A DNA stretch of 57,456 nucleotides from Chryseobacterium sp. SC28 (GTDB taxonomy: Bacteria; Bacteroidota; Bacteroidia; Flavobacteriales; Weeksellaceae), in the NCBI RefSeq assembly GCF_003932955.1, contig NZ_QOVY01000017.1:1-57456 (forward strand). Reading direction: 5' to 3'. Made by a program: the position numbers and the translations under genes. The notes under the pieces are model-generated. The model did not search any database. It was given only the letters and a program-made list of their open reading frames with translations, and was not told where the DNA came from. Below, one piece after another: positions 49,794 to 57,456 of this stretch. The number at the start of each line of letters is the position of its first letter. The first letter of the stretch is position 1.

Positions 49794-51142
49794 TGAAAAA
49801 AATCGTACAATATATCCGAAAAATTCTAAAAAAATCTTTTGACAACATCCGAAACGAGCGGTTGAAAAACAATCTTCTGCAAGCGGTTCCTTTTTGGATT
49901 GGTTCAGTTTTAACGGGAATTGCGGCAGTTTTGTATGCCCAGATTTTTGCTTTTGGGGAGCGTACTTTGAACAAGATTTTGGATTGGCATCTCTGGATGA
50001 TTTTTATCATCGCTCCGGCCGGTTTTGTGCTCTCGTGGTGGCTGGTGAAAAAATTTGCCCCGCAGGCAAAAGGCAGCGGCATCCCGCAGGTGATGGCAGC
50101 GGTGGAACTGGCGAATCCCAGAGAAAATCATTTGATTCCGCACTTACTGAGTTTCCGAGTTATTATTATAAAAGTCTTGTCGAGTTTTGCTTTGGTTTTT
50201 GGCGGTGGTGCCATTGGTCGCGAAGGACCTACGATCCAGATAGCCGGCTCTATTTTCCGAAAAGTCTATGAATATCTGCCCGAATGGTGGCCTAAGATTT
50301 CGAAGAAAAATATGATTCTTACAGGAGCAGCGGCAGGGCTTTCGGCGGCCTTCAACACGCCTTTGGGCGGCATTGTTTTTGCGGTGGAAGAGCTATCGAA
50401 AATACATATTAATTATTTTAAAACCGCACTTTTTACGGCGGTTATCATTGCCGGACTTACGGCGCAGTCTTTTGCCGGATCTTATTTGTATCTGGGCTAT
50501 CCGAAAACCAATGACGTTACTTTGTGGATTATGTTTCCCATTATTTTCGTGTCTGGAATCTGTGGGATTCTCAGCAGCCAACTTTCCGTAGCGATGCTGA
50601 AGATCAATCGGTTAAAGAAAAAACTAAAAACCGACCTTTCCAACATTATTTTTCTGGTGATTTGTGCGCTGGTTGTTGCATCGATCGCTTATTTTGTCAA
50701 TCGCGAAATGTTGGGTTCAGGCAAAGATATTATGGAACGGATTCTTTTTACAGATCAGAAGACCGAAGATTGGTATGTTCCCATTCTCAGGATGCTCGGT
50801 CCGGCCTTGGCATTCACCTCGGGCGGAGCCGGCGGTATTTTTGCACCCGCTTTGTCAACGGGCGCTACCATTGGAAGCGTTTTTGCCGGCGTGATGAACC
50901 TTAGTGATAATGAAACCAATGTTTTGGTACTTTCAGGAATGGTCGCTTTTCTCACGGGAATCACCAGAGCACCATTTACCTCGGCAATCTTGGTTCTGGA
51001 AATGACAGATCGGCATTCTCTCATATTTCATTTGATGTTGGCCGGGATGATGTCTTCTATTTTTTCGGTTTTGGTAAGCCGACATTCTTTGTATGAAGTG
51101 CTGAAATTGAATTTCCTTTATGATATTAGAAATGGCAGATAG
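49790..51142 (+). CDS. ClC family chloride channel or exchanger
   Basis: A 450-residue polytopic protein with the three ClC selectivity motifs: GSGIPQVMAA (about 95-104), GREGP with the gating Glu (about 145-149) and GGIFAPALSTGATIG (about 345-359). It has no C-terminal CBS pair. The gating glutamate is kept, so it may be a Cl-/H+ exchanger; the proton glutamate cannot be placed with certainty by eye. It overlaps folP by 4 bp, an arrangement that probably reflects shared transcription rather than related function. Confidence 0.93.
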   Translation: MMKKIVQYIRKILKKSFDNIRNERLKNNLLQAVPFWIGSVLTGIAAVLYAQIFAFGERTLNKILDWHLWMIFIIAPAGFVLSWWLVKKFAPQAKGSGIPQVMAAVELANPRENHLIPHLLSFRVIIIKVLSSFALVFGGGAIGREGPTIQIAGSIFRKVYEYLPEWWPKISKKNMILTGAAAGLSAAFNTPLGGIVFAVEELSKIHINYFKTALFTAVIIAGLTAQSFAGSYLYLGYPKTNDVTLWIMFPIIFVSGICGILSSQLSVAMLKINRLKKKLKTDLSNIIFLVICALVVASIAYFVNREMLGSGKDIMERILFTDQKTEDWYVPILRMLGPALAFTSGGAGGIFAPALSTGATIGSVFAGVMNLSDNETNVLVLSGMVAFLTGITRAPFTSAILVLEMTDRHSLIFHLMLAGMMSSIFSVLVSRHSLYEVLKLNFLYDIRNGR

Positions 51143-51192
51143 ACCAATATTATGTTAATAAGTATAATTTTTTTTAAAAAAAATATAATTTA

Positions 51193-51225
51193 TTAACGCT
51201 CGTTAACTTTTTTTTTATAATTTTG
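51193..51225 (+). promoter_or_regulatory. Promoter of the first T9SS family gene with palindrome
   Basis: TAATTTTG at 51218-51225 matches TAnnTTTG. The palindrome TTAACGCTCGTTAA (51193-51206) overlaps the expected -33 region and could be an operator. The other copies keep the -7 box but not this palindrome. Confidence 0.6.
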
Positions 51226-51252
51226 GTTTTGAATCAAAAAATTAATTTTATT

Positions 51253-52887
51253 ATGAAAAAAATTCTATTTCCTTTGTGGGTATCTGCAGCTCTATTTTCT
51301 GCGGATGCGATGAAAGCACAAACTGTGCTTTTCCAAGACAACTTCGATTCTTATACCGATTTTGCTATTGCGGATGTTGGTCCGTGGACGCTCACGGATG
51401 TCGATCTTAAACCGACTTATGGTTTTCAAGGCATCAGTTTTCCAAACACAGGTGTTGCCAAATCTTTTCAGGTTTTTAATTCCACTACCACCACTCCTCC
51501 TATGACCCCTAGCGGTACTTCCGACTGGACGGCCAATTCAGGAGACAAAATGATGGTATGCTTTGCCGCAACTACTGCTCCGTGGAATAACGACTGGCTG
51601 ATTTCTCCGCAAGTGACAGTACCTGCCGGTGCAGGCGCTTCACTCAGTTTCTATGCAAAAAGTTGCGATTCGGACTATGGGGCAGAAAAATTTACAGTAT
51701 GGGTTTCTACAACAGGGACCGCCGTTTCGGATTTCACAGCAATTTCTGCTGTGACAACCACTCCTGATGACCTTACTTGGCACGAGTACACTTATAACCT
51801 CAATGCCTACGCGGGACAGCAAATACACCTTGCCATCCAATGCACGTCTGAAGACCAGTTCGGATTCGCCGTGGATGACTTCAAAGTGGTAAGCGCTAGT
51901 CTTCCTACCGAGGCTCCTGGATGCTCTACATTGACCTCCCCTGCTGATGGTGCAACAAACCTTGCTTACACTTCGCAAACCTTGACTTGGACTGCTCCAA
52001 CCACAGGGACAGCAGATTCGTACGATGTCTATTTGGACAAAAATTCAACTCCGACTACTCTTGTAGGGAATGTAACCGGCACCAGTTATACAGCAACTAA
52101 TTTAGATGGATCCTCTACTTATTATTGGACCGTGATTCCAAAAAATACTGTTGGCGCGGCTACCGGCTGTAGTGTATTTTCTTTCACCACAATGGCACCT
52201 GTTTATTGTACCGCCGGAGCAACTTCTACAAGTTGGGAAAAAATATCCAATGTCACATTTGCAGATATTAATAATAATTCTTCCGCAACCGCCGGATATG
52301 AAGACTTTACATCCGTTGTAGGTAATGTCACTGCCGGGTCTACTTATCCGTTTAGCGCTTCTTTCACGGGCACAAGCTATGCCAGTGATCAGGTGCTCGT
52401 ATGGATCGATTTCAATAACGATAAAGACTTCAATGATTTCGGCGAAGAGGTTTTGGTTACGCCTAAGAAAACATCACCTTGGACAGGTTCTATTACCATC
52501 CCGGCTACGGCTACCATCGGACAAACCCGTATGAGAGTCAGATTGCACGATTCTGCTTATACGCCTAATACAACACCTTGCGGCACATCATCCTACGGGC
52601 AAGTGGAAGATTATACCTTGAATATAGGAGCTCTTGGAGTTTCAGATGTGACTAAAAACGGCATCAAAGCGTATCCAAATCCTGTTAAAGATATTTTCAA
52701 TATCGAGACACAAGGAAAAATCAAATCGGTCAAAGTATATGATGTAACCGGAAAACAAATATTAACGAAAGAAATCAATGCTGCCCAATCTCAAATCGAT
52801 TTCAGCAGATTCAGTTCGGGAGTTTATATTGTAAATACGGCGATGGAAGATGGTACTACAACTTCTACCAAAGTAATCAAACAATAA
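51253..52887 (+). CDS. Secreted T9SS protein, family copy 1
   Basis: A 544-residue protein from the ATG at 51253; an upstream TTG lies inside the promoter. Domains in order: signal peptide (to about KAQ22), a choice-of-anchor J/MAM-like beta domain (about 25-215, with APWNNDWLISPQ), a fibronectin type III domain (about 220-310), a GEVED domain (about 315-460, with VWIDFNNDKDFND and YGQVEDYTLNIG) and a T9SS type A sorting domain (about 468-544, AYPNPVKDIFNIE). It should be exported across both membranes and fixed to the cell surface or released. No catalytic part is seen, so it may be an adhesin. It begins a tandem family. Confidence 0.88.
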   Translation: MKKILFPLWVSAALFSADAMKAQTVLFQDNFDSYTDFAIADVGPWTLTDVDLKPTYGFQGISFPNTGVAKSFQVFNSTTTTPPMTPSGTSDWTANSGDKMMVCFAATTAPWNNDWLISPQVTVPAGAGASLSFYAKSCDSDYGAEKFTVWVSTTGTAVSDFTAISAVTTTPDDLTWHEYTYNLNAYAGQQIHLAIQCTSEDQFGFAVDDFKVVSASLPTEAPGCSTLTSPADGATNLAYTSQTLTWTAPTTGTADSYDVYLDKNSTPTTLVGNVTGTSYTATNLDGSSTYYWTVIPKNTVGAATGCSVFSFTTMAPVYCTAGATSTSWEKISNVTFADINNNSSATAGYEDFTSVVGNVTAGSTYPFSASFTGTSYASDQVLVWIDFNNDKDFNDFGEEVLVTPKKTSPWTGSITIPATATIGQTRMRVRLHDSAYTPNTTPCGTSSYGQVEDYTLNIGALGVSDVTKNGIKAYPNPVKDIFNIETQGKIKSVKVYDVTGKQILTKEINAAQSQIDFSRFSSGVYIVNTAMEDGTTTSTKVIKQ

Positions 52888-52908
52888 AACTTTTAAATTC
52901 TAAAATAT

Positions 52909-52937
52909 ATCCCGTCATTATTTGGCGGGATTTTTTG
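52909..52937 (+). terminator. Terminator of copy 1
   Basis: ATCCCG pairs with CGGGAT around a short loop and is followed by six T residues, 21 bp after the stop. The same hairpin recurs after copy 2 and, changed, after copy 3. Confidence 0.85.
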
Positions 52938-53100
52938 TTAAGAAAGCGCTTACTACTTAATATAATCCTTCGTGCTTCGTCATAAAAAACTTTCAGTAAG
53001 TCTTCTTAGAAAACTCCCTAAAATTTAAATAGATAATTATAATATCAACGTTAAAAAGCTTTATAAAACCATTTGCGGTCGGAGATTATTAATTTTTTTG

Positions 53101-53108
53101 TAATTTTG
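53101..53108 (+). promoter_or_regulatory. -7 box before copy 2
   Basis: TAATTTTG, 38 bp before the start codon. The AT-rich stretch upstream (GATTATTAATTTTTT) is shared with the promoter of copy 4. Confidence 0.6.
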
Positions 53109-53145
53109 ATATGAAATCAAAACAATTACCTTATTTATTTTAATT

Positions 53146-54789
53146 ATGAAAAAATTTCTTTTTCCTTTGTTATTTTCTACGACTCTATTTTCTGCGGATT
53201 CCATGCGAGCGCAAACTGTAATTTTCGAGGACAATTTCGATTCTTACACAGATTTTGCTATTTCGAATGTGGGCTCTTGGACGCTTACGGATGTCGATCA
53301 CTTGGCAACTTATGGTTTTCAAGCGATCACCTTCCCACATAGCGATGGAGTAAAGTCTTTTCAGGTTTTTAATTCCATTGCCACCACCCCTCCGATGACC
53401 CCTAGCAGCACTTCCAACTGGACTGCTCGCTCAGGAGACAAAATGATGGTCTGCTTCTCAGCAGCATCTGCCCCGTGGAATAACGACTGGCTGATCTCGC
53501 CCAAGGTGGCAGTGCGTTCGGGTGAAGGTGCCACACTGAGTTTCTTTGCAAAAAGTTGCGATTCATATTATGGTGCAGAAAAATTTACCGTATTGGTTTC
53601 TACGACAGGAACTGCCGTTTCGGATTTTACGCCAATTACTTCGGTCACGACAACTCCCAGCGACATTACTTGGCACGAGTACACCTATAGCCTCAATGCC
53701 TACACAGGAAAGCAAATATATATTGCCATCCGCTGCACGTCTGAAGACCAATTCGGATTCGCAGTGGATGATTTCAAAGTGGTAAACGCTACACTTCCCG
53801 TGGAGGCTCCCGGATGTTCTACATTAATATCACCGGCAGACGGCGCCACAAACCTTTCTTACTTTACTTCACAAACACTTACTTGGACAGCTCAATTCAC
53901 GGGAACAGGAACCGCGGATTCGTATGATGTTTATTTTGATAAAAATCCCAATCCTACAACGCTTGTAGCCAATATTCCTGGAACCAGTTATACTGTATCC
54001 AATCTGGATCCCTCCTCTACTTATTATTGGAAGGTGGTTCCAAAAAATAATGTGGGGGCGGCTACCGGCTGTAGTGTATATTCTTTCACAACAATGGCAC
54101 CTGTTTACTGCAGCGCGGGAACAACTGCTACAAGTTGGGAAAAAATATCCAATGTCACCTTTGCAGATATTAATAATAATTCTACCTCTTCTGCAGGTTA
54201 TGAAGATTTTACATCCATAGTGGGTAATGTGACAGCCGGGTCTACTTATCCGTTCAGTGCTTCATATTCTGGCACAAGCTATCCAGTAGATCAGGTCATC
54301 GTATGGATAGACTTCAATAATGATAAAGACTTTTATGATGCAGGAGAGCAGGTTTTAATGACGCCGACGCAGGAATCACCTTGGACAGGTTCTATCACTA
54401 TTCCAAGAGGAGCTACTATTGGACAAACCCGTATGAGAGTGCGACTGCACGATTCTTCTTTAACCCCCAATTCGACCCCTTGTGGTACATCTTTATATGG
54501 GCAAGTTGAAGATTATACATTGAACATTGGAGCTCTTGGAGTTTCAGATGTGACTAAAAACGGCATCAAAGCGTATCCAAATCCTGTTAAAGATATTTTC
54601 AACATCGAGACACAAGGAAAAATCAAATCGGTCAAAGTATATGATGTAACCGGAAAACAAATATTAACAAAAGAAATCAATGCTGCTCAATCTCAAATCG
54701 ATTTCAGCAGATTCAGTTCCGGAGTTTATATTGTAAATACGGCGATGGAAGATGGTACTACAACTTCTACCAAAGTGATCAAACAATAA
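53146..54789 (+). CDS. Secreted T9SS protein, family copy 2
   Basis: A 547-residue paralog with the same domain order as copy 1: signal peptide ending at MRAQ, anchor J-type domain, fibronectin type III, GEVED and T9SS type A sorting domain. The fibronectin part holds a few extra residues (YFTSQTLTWTAQFTGTG). The last 75 residues are identical to those of copy 1 while the middle differs more. It has its own promoter and terminator. Surface attachment or release is expected; the binding target is unknown. Confidence 0.88.
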   Translation: MKKFLFPLLFSTTLFSADSMRAQTVIFEDNFDSYTDFAISNVGSWTLTDVDHLATYGFQAITFPHSDGVKSFQVFNSIATTPPMTPSSTSNWTARSGDKMMVCFSAASAPWNNDWLISPKVAVRSGEGATLSFFAKSCDSYYGAEKFTVLVSTTGTAVSDFTPITSVTTTPSDITWHEYTYSLNAYTGKQIYIAIRCTSEDQFGFAVDDFKVVNATLPVEAPGCSTLISPADGATNLSYFTSQTLTWTAQFTGTGTADSYDVYFDKNPNPTTLVANIPGTSYTVSNLDPSSTYYWKVVPKNNVGAATGCSVYSFTTMAPVYCSAGTTATSWEKISNVTFADINNNSTSSAGYEDFTSIVGNVTAGSTYPFSASYSGTSYPVDQVIVWIDFNNDKDFYDAGEQVLMTPTQESPWTGSITIPRGATIGQTRMRVRLHDSSLTPNSTPCGTSLYGQVEDYTLNIGALGVSDVTKNGIKAYPNPVKDIFNIETQGKIKSVKVYDVTGKQILTKEINAAQSQIDFSRFSSGVYIVNTAMEDGTTTSTKVIKQ

Positions 54790-54809
54790 AAATTTAAATT
54801 CTAAAATAG

Positions 54810-54837
54810 ATCCCGTCATTATTTGGCGGGATTTTTT
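54810..54837 (+). terminator. Terminator of copy 2
   Basis: ATCCCG/CGGGAT hairpin with T run, nearly the same as that after copy 1, 21 bp after the stop. Confidence 0.85.
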
Positions 54838-55049
54838 AGTTAACAATTTTCTTTGACAGAAAAACAGTATTTTTCCTGAAAGATTAAAATATGTGTCTAT
54901 CCTAATCTGATCATCGATAATTTTCGATTAACTAAGACATTTTTCAAAATCCTATAACCAGAAAAGCGAAATTTTTTATAGAGATAATTATAGACCTCAA
55001 CCAAAGAAGATTTTTACCATTTTTAGAGGGTTAATTATGAAGTTTTTTG

Positions 55050-55057
55050 TAATTTTG
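55050..55057 (+). promoter_or_regulatory. -7 box before copy 3
   Basis: TAATTTTG, 29 bp before the start codon; the following leader (GATAAGACTTAAAAAATTAC) is the same as in copy 4. Confidence 0.6.
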
Positions 55058-55085
55058 ATAAGACTTAAAAAATTACATTTTTATT

Positions 55086-56720
55086 ATGAAAAAATTTCTA
55101 TTTCCCTTGTTATTTTCAGCAGCTCTATTTTCTGCTGATGCCATGCGAGCGCAAACTGTAATTTTCGAAGACAACTTCGATTCTTATACGGATTTTGCTA
55201 TTGCTGATGTTGGTTCGTGGACGCTTACGGATGTCGATCAATTAGCAACGTATGGTTTTAGCGGTATTAGTTTCCCTAATAGTGGTGTTGCAAAATCTTT
55301 CCAGGTTTTTAATTCCACCGCTACCACTCCTCCGATGACCGCTTCCGATGCTTCCAACTGGACGGCCAATTCAGGAGACAAAATGATGGTATGTTTCTCG
55401 GCAACTGCTGCCCCTTGGAATAACGACTGGCTCATCTCTCCTCAAATGACCGTACCTGAAGGTGAAGGCGCCACACTGAGTTTCTTTGCAAAAAGTTGCG
55501 ATTCAGACTATGGGGCAGAAAAATTTACCGTATTGGTTTCTACGACAGGAACTGCTGTTTCGGATTTTACGCCTCTTTCCACGGTCACAACGACTCCTTC
55601 CGATCTCACTTGGCACGAGTACACCTATAACCTGAATGCCTATGCGGGACAGCAAATACATTTGGCCATCCAATGTATTTCTGAAGACCAGTTCGGATTC
55701 GCCGTGGATGACTTCAAGGTGATAAGCGCCAGTCTTCCCGTAGAAGCTCCGGGATGTTCTACATTGACATCCCCTGCAGATGGTGCAACAAACCTTGCTT
55801 TCCCTTCACAAACTTTGACCTGGACGGCTCCCACCACAGGAACAGCAGATTCGTACGATGTCTATTTGGATAAAAATTCAACTCCTACAACGCTTGTTGC
55901 CAATGTGACTGGTACCAGCTATACAGTAACTAATCTGGACCCTTCCTCTACTTATTATTGGAAAGTAGTTCCAAAAAATAGTGTGGGATCCGCTGCTGAA
56001 TGTAGTGTATTTTCCTTTACCACGACGGCACCTGCTTATTGTACGGCCGGGGCAAAAGATACGAGTTGGGAAAAAATATCCAATGTCACATTTGCAGATA
56101 TTAACAATAATTCTACCGGAACTGCCGGTTACGAAGATTTTACGTCCATAGTGGGTAATGTGACTGTTGGGTCTACTTATCCGTTCAGTGCTTCATATTC
56201 GGGCACAAGTTTTTCAGTTGATCAGGTCATCGTATGGATAGACTTCAATAACGATAAAGACTTTTATGATCCAGGAGAGCGTGTCTTAATAACGTACCCG
56301 CATGCATCACCTTGGACAGGTTCTATCACCATCCCGGCTACGGCTACTATAGGACAAACCCGTATGAGAGTGAGATTGCACGATACCTCGTTAGAGCCTA
56401 ACGAAACGCCTTGCGGCACATCTTTTTATGGGCAGGTGGAAGATTACACCTTGAATATAGGAACTTTGGGAGTTTCTGATGTGACTAAAAACGGCATCAA
56501 AGCATATCCAAATCCTGTTAAAGATATTTTCAATATTGAGACACAAGGAAAAATCAAATCGGTCAAAATATATGATGTTACCGGAAAACAAATATTAACA
56601 AAAGAAATCAATGCTGCCCAATCTCAAATCGATTTCAGCAGATTCAGTTCCGGAGTTTATATTGTAAATACTGCGATGGAAGACGGTACTACAACTTCTA
56701 CCAAAGTAATCAAACAATAA
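55086..56720 (+). CDS. Secreted T9SS protein, family copy 3
   Basis: A 544-residue paralog with the same architecture. The signal peptide and first strand (MRAQTVIFEDNFDSY) are of the copy 2 type, while other parts of the anchor J domain (VPEGEGATLSFF) are shared with copy 4. The GEVED domain has its own changes (ITYPHASPWTG). The sorting domain differs from those of copies 1 and 2 by a single conservative residue. It has its own promoter and a modified terminator. Function as for copy 1. Confidence 0.88.
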   Translation: MKKFLFPLLFSAALFSADAMRAQTVIFEDNFDSYTDFAIADVGSWTLTDVDQLATYGFSGISFPNSGVAKSFQVFNSTATTPPMTASDASNWTANSGDKMMVCFSATAAPWNNDWLISPQMTVPEGEGATLSFFAKSCDSDYGAEKFTVLVSTTGTAVSDFTPLSTVTTTPSDLTWHEYTYNLNAYAGQQIHLAIQCISEDQFGFAVDDFKVISASLPVEAPGCSTLTSPADGATNLAFPSQTLTWTAPTTGTADSYDVYLDKNSTPTTLVANVTGTSYTVTNLDPSSTYYWKVVPKNSVGSAAECSVFSFTTTAPAYCTAGAKDTSWEKISNVTFADINNNSTGTAGYEDFTSIVGNVTVGSTYPFSASYSGTSFSVDQVIVWIDFNNDKDFYDPGERVLITYPHASPWTGSITIPATATIGQTRMRVRLHDTSLEPNETPCGTSFYGQVEDYTLNIGTLGVSDVTKNGIKAYPNPVKDIFNIETQGKIKSVKIYDVTGKQILTKEINAAQSQIDFSRFSSGVYIVNTAMEDGTTTSTKVIKQ

Positions 56721-56745
56721 AACTTTTAAATTTTAGAATTAATAG

Positions 56746-56777
56746 AATCCGTGTCACTTATGTGGGGCGGATTTTTT
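56746..56777 (+). terminator. Terminator of copy 3
   Basis: AATCCG pairs with CGGATT, followed by further T residues. It is a variant of the hairpins after copies 1 and 2. Confidence 0.75.
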
Positions 56778-56983
56778 GTTAAGAAAGCGCTAATAGCTAA
56801 TAATGGTTTTTAGCGAAAGCTTTGCAATATGTGTCAAGCTTAGCCTAACAAGCGAATATCTGCAAGGAAGTAGTGCTATACAAAAAGTTAATACATCATA
56901 AAACAATTTTTCGCAGGGAAATTATAGGTCTCCACACAAAAAGTTTTATAAGCCATTTGCAGTTGTAGATTATTAATTTTTTG

Positions 56984-56991
56984 TAGTTTTG
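56984..56991 (+). promoter_or_regulatory. -7 box before copy 4
   Basis: TAGTTTTG fits TAnnTTTG, 28 bp before the start codon, with upstream sequence like copy 2 and leader like copy 3. Confidence 0.6.
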
Positions 56992-57019
56992 ATAAGACTT
57001 AAAAAATTACATTTCTATT

Positions 57020-57456
57020 ATGAAAAAAATTCTATTTCCTTTGTGGGTATCTGCAGCTCTATTTTCTGCGGATGCAATGAAAGCACAAACTGTGCTTTTC
57101 CAAGACAACTTCGATTCTTATACCGATTTTGCTATTGCGAATGTGGGTTCTTGGACGCTCACGGATGTCGATCAATTGTCGACTTATGGTTTTCAGAGTA
57201 TTAACTTTCCTAACGGAGGTGTAGCCAAGTCATTTCAGGTTTTTAATTCCACTACCACCACTCCTCCTATGACGCCCACCTCAACTTCAGACTGGACAGG
57301 TCATTCAGGCGATAAAATGATGGTTAGCTTCGCCGCAGTATCCGCCCCTTGGAATAACGACTGGCTCATCTCTCCTCAAATGACCGTACCTGAAGGTGAA
57401 GGCGCCACACTGAGTTTCTTTGCAAAAAGTTGCGATTCAGACTATGGGGCAGAAAA
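57020..57456 (+). CDS. Secreted T9SS protein, family copy 4, cut by the window end
   Basis: The first 145 codons of a fourth paralog; the rest lies outside the window. The signal peptide and first strands are of the copy 1 type (MKKILFPLWVSAALFSADAM, KAQTVLFQDNFDSYTD), with one silent base change in about 120. From 57344 to the end the DNA is identical to copy 3 at 55410-55522. The gene is therefore a mosaic. Only the signal peptide and most of the anchor J-type domain can be seen; a GEVED and sorting domain are expected by analogy. Confidence 0.85.
   Translation, partial: MKKILFPLWVSAALFSADAMKAQTVLFQDNFDSYTDFAIANVGSWTLTDVDQLSTYGFQSINFPNGGVAKSFQVFNSTTTTPPMTPTSTSDWTGHSGDKMMVSFAAVSAPWNNDWLISPQMTVPEGEGATLSFFAKSCDSDYGAE

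Noticed and set aside
1-57456. CRISPR array
   Set aside because: I found no regularly spaced short repeats with unique spacers; the repeats present are tandem, dispersed or part of paralogous genes.

Overview
The window looks like chromosomal DNA of a Bacteroidetes bacterium of class Flavobacteriia, most likely Chryseobacterium or a close Weeksellaceae relative. The signs are a SusC/SusD pair, type IX secretion (T9SS) C-terminal sorting domains, promoters with the Bacteroidetes -7 box TAnnTTTG, many lipoproteins with a short lipobox, carotenoid genes of the zeaxanthin type, and Rhs proteins of the YD-repeat type typical of that group. The genus is an inference, because no rRNA is present.

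Region 1 (about 0.3-12.4 kb) is a beta-glucan utilization locus. On the minus strand run susC, susD, a PKD-type surface lipoprotein and three glycoside hydrolases (GH30, GH16, GH30). A divergent pair encodes an MFS transporter and a Nudix-winged-helix regulator whose Nudix box is degenerate. The enzymes fit cleavage of beta-1,3 and beta-1,6 glucan such as laminarin or fungal wall glucan, with import of oligosaccharides and sugar-responsive control.

Region 2 (12.4-31.7 kb) is mainly housekeeping: an M28 peptidase, a VOC protein, polA, mgtE, inorganic pyrophosphatase, radC, a LolD-type ATPase, a UvrD/PcrA helicase, a small glycosyltransferase/methyltransferase group, prfC, a CPBP membrane protease and a TPR protein. 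Two interspersed repeat elements lie in its gaps.

Region 3 (31.9-36.5 kb) is a compact carotenoid operon: marR, crtI, crtB, an SRPBCC gene, crtZ and crtYcd. It should make zeaxanthin from geranylgeranyl diphosphate.

Region 4 (36.6-45.2 kb) is the most unusual part. Four truncated Rhs C-terminal tips stand in tandem on the minus strand, each followed by its own probable immunity gene. No full-length Rhs shell is present in the window. The tips carry a zinc metallopeptidase (HELGH), a shortened tip of unknown activity, a T4-lysozyme-like GH24 muramidase and an unrecognised toxin. An extra immunity-like gene without a toxin, a ParE-type toxin-antitoxin pair, a 51-bp direct repeat, a 186-bp tandem repeat with nested palindromes and REP-like hairpins are interspersed. 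Most immunity proteins carry export signals, which points to periplasmic or membrane targets. A tRNA with anticodon CAU closes the region.

Region 5 (45.4-51.1 kb) holds methylmalonyl-CoA epimerase, triosephosphate isomerase, a TerB-like protein, a DoxX/MauE-like membrane protein, a DUF1599 protein, dihydropteroate synthase and a ClC chloride transporter.

Region 6 (51.2 kb to the end) is a tandem family of at least four secreted T9SS proteins with the same domain order, each with its own promoter, and the three complete ones each with its own terminator. The copies are mosaics, with nearly identical 3' ends and exchanged 5' segments, which indicates duplication and gene conversion.
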